Source of the DNA: JAJACP01 sp964350245
GTDB lineage: Bacteria; Chlamydiota; Chlamydiia; Chlamydiales; JAAKFR01
DNA: 64,000 nucleotides
Direction: 5' to 3'
Assembly: GCA_964350245.1 (NCBI GenBank)
Contig: CAYGJC010000008.1
Coordinates: forward strand, 1 to 64,000
In this document: positions 34,773-43,127 of the stretch, one piece after another
Layout of the letters: every line of letters starts with the position of its first letter
How positions within the stretch are numbered: position 1 is the first letter of the stretch
Program-made: the position numbers and the translations under genes
Notes under the pieces: generated by a model
Databases searched by the model: none
Seen by the model: the letters and a program-made list of their open reading frames with translations, nothing else
Told to the model about the DNA's origin: nothing

Positions 34773-35221
34773 CATCTGTTTTTTTTCGAATGGGTGGTGA
34801 TACGGCTCGGGTGTACAATCAATCCATGGGCTACGTAGATGATGATGGGAAGTATACCTGTGCTGGGAAGACAAATATACTGATCAGGGTGATGCTGACG
34901 GCCCTGTTTGTATTCGGCTGTGTAGCCGCAGGTGGGGTGCTTTCTCCCGCAGCTGCAGGATGGACAGCTGTGGGGATTGGAGGAGCCGCTTTTCTGGTGC
35001 AGCTTGCCGGAGGTAATCTGCAGAACCGTAAGGCTGATCTCATTGTAGGAGGGCTGTTTGCCACCGCCCTGGTAACGATTGGTTCACTGGGTGGTGTGGG
35101 CATGCTTGCAGGCGCTCAAGTGGGGTATTGCCTGGTGGGTATTTTAGCTGGAGAGGCTCTTTTATACTGTTGCGCTTGGCGCTGCTATAAAGAGCATGTT
35201 CAAATAAAAAATAAGGAATAA
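34769..35221 (+). CDS. Small membrane protein, cluster member 3
   Basis: A 150-residue protein coupled to member 2 by ATGA. A 35-residue polar N-terminus (with DDDGKYTCAG) precedes four hydrophobic segments (about 38-56, 62-82, 91-108, 110-135) and a basic tail. It shows FGCVAAGGVLSPAAAGW, a variant of the TCVAA motif of members 1 and 2, and resembles member 4 in GNLQNRKADLIVGGL and the following Gly-rich stretch. A second possible start is M8. Unknown function. Confidence 0.68.
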   Translation: MTSVFFRMGGDTARVYNQSMGYVDDDGKYTCAGKTNILIRVMLTALFVFGCVAAGGVLSPAAAGWTAVGIGGAAFLVQLAGGNLQNRKADLIVGGLFATALVTIGSLGGVGMLAGAQVGYCLVGILAGEALLYCCAWRCYKEHVQIKNKE

Positions 35222-35223
35222 AT

Positions 35224-35640
35224 ATGTGTGTAGAGTGTCTAGGTGCTATTGGATGTCGTCCCGATCCTTCTTGCGCTGCCGGGCAGTGCGTTTCTCTTGT
35301 GGCTTGTCTGGCTCTGCTGATCATTGGTTGCTATGCCATGCAGGGAGGGCTCCCTCTTAGCACAGCGAGCTGGATGACGGTTGGTTTTTCCGGTGCCATG
35401 GGCATTGGATTAATCGGAAATGGACAGTTTAAAAAGCGCAATTGCCAGTTGATTTTCGGCGGTTTGACTGTTCTGACTACGCTTATCCTGGGGGGTTTAG
35501 GAGCTGCGGGCGTTTTAACCACAGCTACGGCCCTTGGAATCGGTGTCTTTGTCACGGCCTTAGTTTTTGTCACGACCATCCCTTCATCTATAACTGGAGA
35601 CGTTTTGGTGCATCATATTAGAAACAGTAATAGGCATTAA
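35224..35640 (+). CDS. Small membrane protein, cluster member 4, cysteine-rich N-terminus
   Basis: A 138-residue protein starting three bases after member 3, with AAGGA upstream of its ATG. The N-terminus is unusually Cys-rich (C2, C5, C11, C17, C22, C29, C36), then come hydrophobic segments at about 24-40, 48-66, 76-96 and 100-120. IIGCYAMQGGLPLSTASWMTVG and NGQFKKRNCQLIFGG align with the corresponding parts of member 3. Its stop overlaps that of pgk. Unknown function. Confidence 0.68.
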   Translation: MCVECLGAIGCRPDPSCAAGQCVSLVACLALLIIGCYAMQGGLPLSTASWMTVGFSGAMGIGLIGNGQFKKRNCQLIFGGLTVLTTLILGGLGAAGVLTTATALGIGVFVTALVFVTTIPSSITGDVLVHHIRNSNRH

Positions 35641-36830
35641 GCCTCTGATAAAACTTCAATACCGGGGAGGGTGCCGTATTGGAGGTATTCAAGCGCAGCT
35701 CCGCCTCCTGTCGAAACGTGGGTGATCTGATCACTCACTTCAGCTTGGTTGAGTGCTGCAATCAGATCGCCTCCACCTACGACACTGATCGCGGGTAACT
35801 CGCCAATCCTACGCGCCAAGGTAATCGTTCCTTTGGCAAAACGATCGAGCTCATATACGCCAACAGGGCCATTCCACAAAATCGTTTTAGCCTCACCGAG
35901 TACTTCACTGAAGAGCTCTAGGGTTTGAGGTCCCATATCTAAGCCTTCATACCCATCAGGAATGCCTTTTTGCCGCAGATCAACGAGCTTAAGGGGGGCC
36001 GCTTCACTACATTCTTTGGCGACTAATACATCAACAGGGAGCACAATTTTCTCTCCGGCCGTTTCTAGAAGTTCTTTGGCCAAAGGGATGAGCTCGTCTT
36101 CAACAAGTGAATTCCCAACGGCGTGTCCTTTGGCTTTGAGAAACGTGTAGGACATCCCACCTCCGATCAAAAGGCGGTCTGCCTTTTGAAGGAGGCTCTT
36201 AACGACGCCGATCTTGGTGGAAATTTTGGCGCCACCCAAAAGAGCATAAAAGGGGCGACTGGGATGGATCAGCATGTCTCCCAAAAAGTGCATCTCTTTT
36301 TTCAAAAGAAAACCGGCTGCGGCTTTGCCGGGAAAATAGCGTGCGATCGTATAGGTGGAGCTGTGTTTCCGATGCGCTGTTCCAAAAGCATCGTTGATAT
36401 ACACATCACCGTAACGGGCAAGCTCTTTGGCAAAGGTGGGGTCCTCTTCGGGATGTGTTTCGGCTCGATGAAAGCGGAGGTTTTCTAACAGGAGGACATC
36501 TCCGGTAGTGAGGTTGTCCACAAGTTCTTCGACCTTTTCGCCGATGCAGTCGGGTGCCATTTGAACGGGCCTGTTGAGAAGAGCGGTAAGCACCTTGGCG
36601 ACCGGAGTAAGCGAAAGTTCAGGGTCAGGAGCGTTTTGGGGACGCCCAAGGTGACTCATCAAGATCAGCGTGCCGCCCTGATCAAGAACGTGCTGGATAG
36701 AGGGGAGGGCTGCTTCTATGCGGGTCGTGTCAGCTACAGTGTTGTCACTATCGAGAGGAACATTCAAATCGACACGCATCAACACCTTTTTTCCGGTGAG
36801 TTCCAGATTTTCTATAGAGAGTTTTTCCAT
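35637..36830 (-). CDS. pgk: Phosphoglycerate kinase
   Basis: A 397-residue glycolytic enzyme making ATP from 1,3-bisphosphoglycerate. Substrate-binding MRVDLNVPL, LMSHLGRPQ and nucleotide-binding GGAKISTKIGVVKSLL, NGPVGVYE and STGGGAALEYL are present, at normal family length. The start at 36830 is only 23 bases from the divergent pdxH start, so its promoter must lie within pdxH coding sequence. With UhpC importing hexose phosphate, it fits an ATP-generating lower glycolysis in the bacterium. Confidence 0.96.
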   Translation of the reverse strand: MEKLSIENLELTGKKVLMRVDLNVPLDSDNTVADTTRIEAALPSIQHVLDQGGTLILMSHLGRPQNAPDPELSLTPVAKVLTALLNRPVQMAPDCIGEKVEELVDNLTTGDVLLLENLRFHRAETHPEEDPTFAKELARYGDVYINDAFGTAHRKHSSTYTIARYFPGKAAAGFLLKKEMHFLGDMLIHPSRPFYALLGGAKISTKIGVVKSLLQKADRLLIGGGMSYTFLKAKGHAVGNSLVEDELIPLAKELLETAGEKIVLPVDVLVAKECSEAAPLKLVDLRQKGIPDGYEGLDMGPQTLELFSEVLGEAKTILWNGPVGVYELDRFAKGTITLARRIGELPAISVVGGGDLIAALNQAEVSDQITHVSTGGGAALEYLQYGTLPGIEVLSEA

Positions 36831-36853
36831 ATCTTCTGGTATAGCAAAGTGTG

Positions 36854-37495
36854 ATGAAAGGATCTATTGAGAAATTGCGTCTCGAGTATGGGAACCACCC
36901 TCTTTGTGAAAAAGAGATGGCCTTGGATCCTCTTGACCATTTTCTCAAGTGGTTTAAAGAGGCGCAACAAGCGGAGGTGATAGAACCCAATGGAATGGTT
37001 TTGGCAACCGTTTCGCCACTGGGGCGCCCCTCGTCACGCACGGTGCTTTTGAAAGGTGTGGATGAACAAGGACTGACATTCTTTACACACTACATGAGCC
37101 GAAAAGGAGAACAGATTGCCCATCATCCCTTTGTGTCGGTGACGTTTTGGTGGAAAGAGATCTTCCGTCAGGTCAGTATGGAGGGGAGAGTGAAAAAGAT
37201 CAGTCGCAAAGATTCAGAGGCCTATTTTTCCAAAAGGCCAAAAGGAGCGCAGCTAGGCGCGCTGATCTCCCAGCAAAGTGCACCCTTAGCTACACGTGCT
37301 GAACTGGAAGTGGCTTTTGCACAAGCGAAAAAGAAGTACCGCGGTCAACCGATTCCGTGTCCCAAAGGATGGGGAGGGTATCGACTGATGCCTGAGCGGA
37401 TTGAGTTTTGGCAAGGACGACAAAATCGGCTGCACGACCGTTTTCTCTATGTCAAAACGAACAGAGAGTGGATTCTCACACGTTTATCCCCCTGA
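36854..37495 (+). CDS. pdxH: Pyridoxine/pyridoxamine 5'-phosphate oxidase
   Basis: A 213-residue FMN enzyme that oxidises pyridoxamine or pyridoxine phosphate to pyridoxal phosphate. Visible family elements are GRPSSRTVLLKGVDEQGLTF, FWWKEIFRQVSMEGRV, SRKDSEAYFSKRPKGAQLGA and the C-terminal WQGRQNRLHDRFLY. ATG at 36854 is preferred to the GTG just before it. It is divergent from pgk and lies within three kilobases of pdxS and pdxT, which suggests both de novo and salvage supply of vitamin B6. Confidence 0.94.
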   Translation: MKGSIEKLRLEYGNHPLCEKEMALDPLDHFLKWFKEAQQAEVIEPNGMVLATVSPLGRPSSRTVLLKGVDEQGLTFFTHYMSRKGEQIAHHPFVSVTFWWKEIFRQVSMEGRVKKISRKDSEAYFSKRPKGAQLGALISQQSAPLATRAELEVAFAQAKKKYRGQPIPCPKGWGGYRLMPERIEFWQGRQNRLHDRFLYVKTNREWILTRLSP

Positions 37496-37981
37496 TTGGC
37501 GTCTCTCTTTTCTCTCTTGAGCGTGCCGGATCCGGTTGCGACGGCGCAAATCGGCCTCTTCGTAGCGATGTTTTTCTGCCTCTGTTTCGGGAATCACAGG
37601 GGGGACAGGGGTCGGACAGTTGTTCTCATCGAGAGCCACAAAAGTGAAGTAGGCAGAAACGATATGACGGTGCTCGCGCGTGGAAAAATTCTCTGCAACA
37701 ACACGAATGCCCACTTCCATCGAACTGGTCCAGGCGCGGTTGATGGAGGCTTTGAAAATTAAGATTTCACCGACGTAGGCAGGAGACAAAAAATGCAGAG
37801 CATCCACAGAAACGGTGGCGCAAATGTGCTCCCCGTGCCTCTCGGCAACGACAAGAGCCACTCTGTCGAGCATGCTCATTACCAGCCCCCCAAAAAGCGT
37901 TCCATTTGTGTTTAAGTCATTTGGAAAGACTTTGTGGGTGTGGTTTTCAACGGCTGTGGAAGCGACTGTTTTTCCTTGCAT
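37484..37981 (-). CDS. Acyl-CoA thioesterase, hotdog fold (YciA-like)
   Basis: A 165-residue hotdog-fold thioesterase. The N-terminal region VFPNDLNTNGTLFGGLVMSM followed by DRVALVVAERH contains the family's catalytic aspartate region, and VDALHFLSPAYVGEIL follows. The C-terminus is a basic tail (RRRNRIRHAQERKERR). It hydrolyses acyl-CoA esters; the chain length cannot be told. The start at 37981 lies 70 bases inside pdxT, a large overlap, yet the residues from there on are family-like. Homologue of the CT535 position, next to a DnaQ-like gene in Chlamydia; here pdxST is inserted between. Confidence 0.88.
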   Translation of the reverse strand: MQGKTVASTAVENHTHKVFPNDLNTNGTLFGGLVMSMLDRVALVVAERHGEHICATVSVDALHFLSPAYVGEILIFKASINRAWTSSMEVGIRVVAENFSTREHRHIVSAYFTFVALDENNCPTPVPPVIPETEAEKHRYEEADLRRRNRIRHAQERKERRQSGG

Positions 37982-38487
37982 ATCTCTACAAAATAGTGAT
38001 GGATACAGGGGTCATTTGTCAACTCCGGATGAAAGGTGGTCGCTAAATAATTTCCCTGTCGCACAATGACGGGGGTGTCGGCTAAAACCTGCACGTCGGG
38101 CGACAGAATGGACGTAATGCGTGGAGCGCGTATGAAAATAGCGTGCACTGTATGCGCTCTTTCGAGGTAAACGGTGAGATCTTTTGAAAAGGAGTGGGCC
38201 TGCCTTCCATAGGCGTTTCGCTCCACTGTGATCTCCAAAAGTCCGAGGTGAGCCATCAGGATCATGCCGGCGCAGGTGCCAAAAATGGGTTTTGCAAAAG
38301 TGGCCAGAGGAAGGGTGTTGAGGCTATGCATAACAGTCGACTCACCTCCTGGAAGAATGAGTCCGTCGCACGCCTCTAAATCGCCTGGTGTGCGCACTTC
38401 AAGTGAGGCAACCCCTATCTGCTGAAGCATTTCGCGATGCTTAGCAAACGCCCCTTGCAAAGCTAAGACTCCAATTTTACCAACCAC
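37912..38487 (-). CDS. pdxT: Pyridoxal 5'-phosphate synthase glutaminase subunit
   Basis: A 191-residue class I glutaminase supplying ammonia to PdxS. The GTG at 38487 begins VVGKIGVLALQG, the conserved start, overlapping the pdxS stop by 11 bases; the longer upstream frame is inside pdxS. LILPGGESTVM, the nucleophile in FGTCAGMIL and the histidine in TTFHPELTND complete the glutaminase site. The protein carries an extra tail (after HHYFVEICKEKQ) that overlaps the thioesterase gene by 70 bases. Confidence 0.93.
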   Translation of the reverse strand: MVGKIGVLALQGAFAKHREMLQQIGVASLEVRTPGDLEACDGLILPGGESTVMHSLNTLPLATFAKPIFGTCAGMILMAHLGLLEITVERNAYGRQAHSFSKDLTVYLERAHTVHAIFIRAPRITSILSPDVQVLADTPVIVRQGNYLATTFHPELTNDPCIHHYFVEICKEKQSLPQPLKTTPTKSFQMT

Positions 38488-39355
38488 GGTGGGCCATGAG
38501 CTCCTCTTTTGCCAGTTGTCGAATATCCAACCCCTCCATGCCCTCCAGAAGGCCTTCCGAAGCTTTGGCAAGCATGGAAGGATCTTGAAAATGGGTGGTG
38601 GCTATAACAATGGCGCGGGCGCGTTTTTCCGGATCTTCTGATTTAAAAATACCTGAACCGACAAAAACAGCTTCAGCGCCCAGTTGCATCATCAAAGCGG
38701 CGTCTGCCGGTGTGGCAATTCCCCCTGCAGAGAAATTGGGGACGGGGAGCTTTCCCTCTTTTGCTACTTGACAAACAAGGTGGTAGGGGGCTCCTAATTG
38801 CTTTGCCTCGCTCATCAGTTCAGCTGAATCAAGAGTCGTTAGACGGCGGATGCCACTCTGAATGGCGCGCATATGGCGTACGGCCTCCACAATGTTGCCT
38901 GTGCCCGGTTCTCCTTTTGTACGCATCATTGCGGCGCCCTCTCCGATCCGTCTGAGGGCTTCACCTAAATCACGTGCGCCGCAGACAAAAGGAATTTTAA
39001 AAGGGTGCTTGTCAATGTGATGCTCTTCATCCGCAGGTGTGAGGACTTCACTCTCGTCGATGAAATCAACCTCGAGAGCCTCTAAGATTTGGGCTTCAAC
39101 AAAATGGCCAATGCGGCATTTGGCCATGACGGGAATCGAAACGGCCTCTTGGATGGAGCGGATCAAATCGGGACGCGACATGCGGGAGATGCCTCCCTCA
39201 GCGCGGATGTCAGCTGGGATGCGTTCCAAAGCCATGACGGCAACCGCGCCTGCCTCTTCTGCAATTTTTGCTTGGGTTGGAGTGACGACGTCCATAATCA
39301 CCCCCCCTTTGAGCATTTCAGCAAGACCTACTTTTAGTTCACGTTCGTTTTTCAT
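38477..39355 (-). CDS. pdxS: Pyridoxal 5'-phosphate synthase subunit PdxS
   Basis: A 292-residue TIM-barrel synthase that forms pyridoxal phosphate from ribose 5-phosphate, glyceraldehyde 3-phosphate and ammonia from PdxT. Family signatures include GGVIMDVVTPTQAKIAEEAG, AVMALERIPADIRAEGG, VMAKCRIGHFVEAQILEAL, DESEVLTPADEEHHI and NFSAGGIATPADAALMMQLG. Length is normal. It precedes pdxT on the same strand. The pathway is absent from Chlamydia trachomatis as far as I recall, so this is lineage-specific or acquired. Confidence 0.96.
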   Translation of the reverse strand: MKNERELKVGLAEMLKGGVIMDVVTPTQAKIAEEAGAVAVMALERIPADIRAEGGISRMSRPDLIRSIQEAVSIPVMAKCRIGHFVEAQILEALEVDFIDESEVLTPADEEHHIDKHPFKIPFVCGARDLGEALRRIGEGAAMMRTKGEPGTGNIVEAVRHMRAIQSGIRRLTTLDSAELMSEAKQLGAPYHLVCQVAKEGKLPVPNFSAGGIATPADAALMMQLGAEAVFVGSGIFKSEDPEKRARAIVIATTHFQDPSMLAKASEGLLEGMEGLDIRQLAKEELMAHRGW

Positions 39356-39361
39356 AAGCTC

Positions 39362-40111
39362 CTACAAATCTGAAAAAGGATTGACGGCATCTCTAAACCC
39401 TGTCCCTTTTTTGCGTTTTTTAATTTCAAGCCGGATCGTATAGAGGAGGTCTTGATCGAAATCAGCGTGCGCTGCCCATAAAAGATACTGAAGAGGAATT
39501 TCCGAAAAAAGACGTCCTTTATGTTTGCCAAGAGGCATGTATTTCATTTTAATTGGTTTAGATAGTATTTCTTGGATCTGCTCAACTGTTTTGAACCGCT
39601 GAACGAGATGTTTAAAGACCTCGATGTTCATCTTAACATCGTTGAGCGCTCTGTGAGCGGGGTCTGCGGCAATGTTGAAATGGGTGGCTAATTTTCCCAA
39701 GGAGTTGTTAGGGCTATCCCCGTAGAGTCTGGCTAGCCGCAGCGTATCGATGAAAGGCCTTGTTTTCAAGTTGCAAGGAATATTGGCTCGCTCAGCTGCT
39801 CGGGAGAGCATCTCAATGTCTGACCCGACGGCATGACCGACGATCAAATCTTTCCCAATAAAGGAGAGAAAGTCAGGGAGTAGCTTGTCTATAGAAGGTT
39901 TGTCGGCAACCATTTTTGCAGAAATGTGGTGGATGGCAAGCGCTTCATCAGAGATGGGGCAGTCGGGCTTGACCAGCTCATCATACTCATCTACCATTTC
40001 TGAAAAGGTGAAGCGGACAGCAGCGATTTCGATGATGCGGTCTTTGTCGAGATCAAGGCCGGTAAATTCGCAGTCAAGACAGACAAAGCGGGCCTTGTTT
40101 AGGAGTGTCAC
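39362..40111 (-). CDS. DnaQ-like 3'-5' exonuclease with C-terminal DUF3820
   Basis: A 249-residue protein with an RNase T/DnaQ exonuclease domain (1-180): CLDCEFTGLDL carries the first D and E, VGHAVGSDIEML the second acidic motif, and HRALNDVKMN the third with histidine, so all DEDDh residues are present. The C-terminus has MPLGKHKGRLFSEIPLQYL, a DUF3820 signature. It may serve as a proofreading or repair exonuclease. Its ATG overlaps the engB stop. Equivalent to the dnaQ-type gene near CT536. The pdxS start lies six bases downstream, so all may be one transcript. Confidence 0.9.
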   Translation of the reverse strand: MTLLNKARFVCLDCEFTGLDLDKDRIIEIAAVRFTFSEMVDEYDELVKPDCPISDEALAIHHISAKMVADKPSIDKLLPDFLSFIGKDLIVGHAVGSDIEMLSRAAERANIPCNLKTRPFIDTLRLARLYGDSPNNSLGKLATHFNIAADPAHRALNDVKMNIEVFKHLVQRFKTVEQIQEILSKPIKMKYMPLGKHKGRLFSEIPLQYLLWAAHADFDQDLLYTIRLEIKKRKKGTGFRDAVNPFSDL

Positions 40112-40686
40112 TCTAATACCTCACAGATTTTGTGCATCAGTTGGTTTCTTCCTTCGTTTTTCACTGCTGAGTAGTGTACATGGGGTATGTTATTTATCCT
40201 ACTGAGAATCTGCTTAGTTTGCCGAGCCCGCTCCGAGCGTTTCACCTTGTCGACTTTTGTTAAAACGACGATTGTTGGAATGCCGCTGGCCTCGATCCAG
40301 CTGAGCATCTGCAGATCATCTGCATTGGGCGTGCGTCGAATATCGAGAAGAAAGAGGATCATGGAGGGACGCTCCGCTAGATAGCTTTCGATGAGCGGCG
40401 CCCATTTTTTCCGTTCGTGAGCGGGGACTTGGGCGTACCCATAACCGGGGAGATCAGCAAAAACAAGTGACTCATCTAGATGGAAAAAATTGACGGCTTG
40501 GGTTTTTCCGGGTGTTGAGGAGGTTTTAACGAGGTTTTTAGAACGAAAAAGGTGGTTGAGCAGAGTGGATTTTCCCACATTGGAGCGCCCCACAACAGCA
40601 ATTTCGGGCTGCGTGCCAAAAGAGGGGAACTGCCCTGGTTTAACCGCTGTTGTCAAAAATGTGGCGTTCTGAAATTTGAATTTCAC
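40108..40686 (-). CDS. engB: Ribosome biogenesis GTPase EngB (YsxC/YihA)
   Basis: A 192-residue GTPase needed for large-subunit assembly. G1 is GRSNVGKSTL, the switch segment TSSTPGKTQAVNFF, G3 DLPGYGYAQ, and G4 TKVDK. A GTG at 40686 begins VKFKFQNATFLTTAVKPGQF, matching the conserved N-terminal segment. This start lies 47 bases inside tsaE, so the two genes overlap strongly. Downstream, its stop overlaps the DnaQ-like gene by four bases, indicating one operon. Confidence 0.92.
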   Translation of the reverse strand: MKFKFQNATFLTTAVKPGQFPSFGTQPEIAVVGRSNVGKSTLLNHLFRSKNLVKTSSTPGKTQAVNFFHLDESLVFADLPGYGYAQVPAHERKKWAPLIESYLAERPSMILFLLDIRRTPNADDLQMLSWIEASGIPTIVVLTKVDKVKRSERARQTKQILSRINNIPHVHYSAVKNEGRNQLMHKICEVLE

Positions 40687-41083
40687 GTGTTTCTTCTCTT
40701 AAATGAGAGAGGGTAACGTAAATCGCCCTCTCGGGTAATAGGGGGACAATCCGTTCACTCCACTCGATGCAGCAGATGCCCCCCACATCAAAGTACTCTT
40801 CAAACCCAAGGCTTAAAAACTCATCACAATTGTGGAGGCGGTAGAGATCGAAGTGATAGACAGTCTGGTAAACGTTGAGGTAGACAAAAGTGGGGCTCAC
40901 AACATTTTCAGGAGCCAGCCCTATCTTTCCTTCTACAATCCCTTTTACAAACGTCGTCTTTCCCGCTCCCAATTCTCCAAACAAGCAGAGCACAGCACTC
41001 GGTTTAAGGGTCTTTGCAAATTCAGCTGCAAAAGCAATTGTCTCTTGAGCTGAATGGGTTATGATTCTTCGGTTTCGACCCAC
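40640..41083 (-). CDS. tsaE: tRNA threonylcarbamoyladenosine biosynthesis ATPase TsaE
   Basis: A 147-residue P-loop protein required with TsaB and TsaD for t6A37 in tRNA. Walker A is GELGAGKTTFVKGI; VSPTFVYLNVY and YHFDLYRLHN are family motifs, and CCIEWSERI follows. The GTG at 41083 lies 25 bases inside the preceding gene; another start further in has not been found. Matches the CT537 position, followed as in Chlamydia by a CT538-type gene upstream on the same strand. Confidence 0.9.
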   Translation of the reverse strand: MGRNRRIITHSAQETIAFAAEFAKTLKPSAVLCLFGELGAGKTTFVKGIVEGKIGLAPENVVSPTFVYLNVYQTVYHFDLYRLHNCDEFLSLGFEEYFDVGGICCIEWSERIVPLLPERAIYVTLSHLREETREIQISERHIFDNSG

Positions 41084-41778
41084 TGTGTCACGTAGGGATG
41101 AAACGTTTCATCTTCAGCCAAGGTTTCAACAAAGGTCGCAATTTTTTCTTCTTGTAGGTGATTCTGGATGAAAGCGAGAAAGGAGTCTTCGAGTTGGAAT
41201 CGATTTTGGTTCTGCACTTCAACAAGCGTTAGAGGTTTGAGATAGCTCTCTTTAAAGTCGCGTACAACGGCTTCTTTGCTGTTATAAAGCTTACCCGTCA
41301 CCGCTGATGAGTAGACTGTTTTCGATATGGGTTCTTTACGCGGTTTGATATAATTTTTGATTACTTCAGGATCCTCAGAGACAAAAAACCGTTTGGCGGG
41401 AACACCACCGATTCGCTCTTTGTTTTCAGGACACTTTGAAACCCAGTCATAGATTGCATCTTGTGGATTGGGATGGGTATTATCAGCGAAGACTTTGCCT
41501 GTAAAAGGACAGATGTAGATCTTTTTGGTCTGTTCATTGACTGTAGGAGGGCCGTATCCAATTTTGATCTCAGTTTCCCGCCATACCTTACCTTCACTCT
41601 CCAGTTTTTTGATCGCCTCATCTGTGCTCTGATAAATCATTTTATCTCTGACAAAGACAACAGGGCTGAGATGAAACTTATGCTCAAGGTAGTAGAGATA
41701 GGCGGCTAACAGTTCAGGAGAGCGTCTTTCCTCCAGGAAAGAGAGCAGCCCTTTTTTTACATCGGCAGAGATGGCCAT
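41059..41778 (-). CDS. DUF2709-type conserved chlamydial protein (CT538-like)
   Basis: A 239-residue soluble protein without signal peptide. The ATG at 41778 has GAGG six bases upstream; an in-frame ATG at 41799 has none. IYICPFTGKVFADNTHPNPQ and YSSAVTGKLYNSKEA resemble two related small domains of a treble-clef-like look but with single cysteines only. The segment ESEGKVWRETEIKIGYGPPT and its place between tsaE and trxA identify it as the Chlamydiae-restricted CT538 family. Function unknown. The tsaE start lies within its last codons, so the two are likely translated together. Confidence 0.8.
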   Translation of the reverse strand: MAISADVKKGLLSFLEERRSPELLAAYLYYLEHKFHLSPVVFVRDKMIYQSTDEAIKKLESEGKVWRETEIKIGYGPPTVNEQTKKIYICPFTGKVFADNTHPNPQDAIYDWVSKCPENKERIGGVPAKRFFVSEDPEVIKNYIKPRKEPISKTVYSSAVTGKLYNSKEAVVRDFKESYLKPLTLVEVQNQNRFQLEDSFLAFIQNHLQEEKIATFVETLAEDETFHPYVTQWVETEES

Positions 41779-41876
41779 TGTTGTCCTCAAAGAAATCATT
41801 AAAAAGAAAGAAGTCTACTATAAAAGAGCATATTCCTCAAGATCCTAAAAAAAATTTGATAAAGATTGAAAGGGGG

Positions 41877-43094
41877 TCATTTCCCCAAGATGTGGACACC
41901 TTCTAAGTAGATAAGGAAAAACATAGCAACAAAAAGAGCGATAATGGCTCCTTTGCCGCCCGGCAGGCACCGCTCTGTTCGGAGTTTGAGGATGTAGCGA
42001 GCCCGTACAATCAACCAGATGGGAATGGCCGCATTGAAAATCACCTCTGCCCAGCCAACGAGATACTCTAAAAAAACATACTCAAGAAAGCTCAGAGTTA
42101 GCGTGGGAATCAAGCAGCTGATGGCCAAGATGGGGACAAAAATGGCTCCGCAGACGGCAAGGCGCTTTTTTCCTATGCGCTTTTCAACCGATATGTGAAA
42201 AGCGTCGCTTACAAAATCTTGCATCACAAGACCGCACGTGAGCACTGAGGTTGCTCCTGCAAAAAAAGCGGTGAAACGGAGGAAGTGGTGAAACGGAACC
42301 TTGAGCGTTTGAATCATATAATCTTTATAGACAGGCTGCCCCTGCTCAAACGACTCCCATAAAGCAGCTCGTGTAGAGGAGCCGATTGCAAGCCAAAGCC
42401 AAAGGATGTACATCACAAGTGGAAAAAGCATGGCAAGGATGACCATCTTGATCAGCTTTTTTTTGTCCCGTTTTAGGTAAGTGGCCAGGGTTGGGATCAG
42501 ACCTTGAAAATCGATAGCGGTCACCAAAACAGGGACAGTGAAGACCACAAGGTACCACCTTTGTGAGAGTAGGTGTTCGAGATGGACTCCTTTGGATCCG
42601 GTAATGAGAACTCCTGCAAACGCGAGAGCAAGCCCCGCAAAAAGCACGAAATTGACTCGGTCTGCTACGTAGGTTCCCCAAAAAACAACGCTGCCAAAAA
42701 AAAGAGCCATTCCCCAATAGATCCAGTTAATATGGAGCTGAAGGTGAAGCCAGAAATTTAAGAAGTAAGATATAAAATCACTGGTAAGTAAAAAAATGTG
42801 AACAAGAAAGGTGTAGTTGATGATCACAAATGCGATGGTGGCAATCACCATACCCGTCTGGCCAATCAGGTTACGACAAATGGTGATGACATTTGCTCCA
42901 TCGGGATTGGCGAGTGTGGCCTCTAAATAAAGCAGACCGGAGGCTACAAGGTAGACCCAAACGATGAGTAACATCCCAACGGCAGGGAAGAAGCCTGCAG
43001 GTCCTGTGGCGGAGGGAAGAGAGTAGTAGCCTGTTCCAATGCAGTAGCCGGCCAAGAGTAGAGCGGCTGAGAGTAGGCTACCTTTTTGTTTCAT
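41877..43094 (-). CDS. Aromatic amino acid permease, TyrP-like (HAAAP family)
   Basis: A 405-residue inner-membrane carrier with 11 transmembrane helices. The first helix reads LLLAGYCIGTGYYSLPSATG, the substrate-binding loop region of hydroxy/aromatic amino acid permeases. Chlamydia has tandem tyrP genes elsewhere (CT817-CT818), so the location between the CT538-like gene and thiN/trxA is new. It imports tyrosine or tryptophan; the exact substrate is not readable. Ends 76 bases before the CT538-like start region. Confidence 0.85.
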   Translation of the reverse strand: MKQKGSLLSAALLLAGYCIGTGYYSLPSATGPAGFFPAVGMLLIVWVYLVASGLLYLEATLANPDGANVITICRNLIGQTGMVIATIAFVIINYTFLVHIFLLTSDFISYFLNFWLHLQLHINWIYWGMALFFGSVVFWGTYVADRVNFVLFAGLALAFAGVLITGSKGVHLEHLLSQRWYLVVFTVPVLVTAIDFQGLIPTLATYLKRDKKKLIKMVILAMLFPLVMYILWLWLAIGSSTRAALWESFEQGQPVYKDYMIQTLKVPFHHFLRFTAFFAGATSVLTCGLVMQDFVSDAFHISVEKRIGKKRLAVCGAIFVPILAISCLIPTLTLSFLEYVFLEYLVGWAEVIFNAAIPIWLIVRARYILKLRTERCLPGGKGAIIALFVAMFFLIYLEGVHILGK

Positions 43095-43127
43095 GACTCT
43101 CCTTTGTATCTATAAATATTTTGGCTG

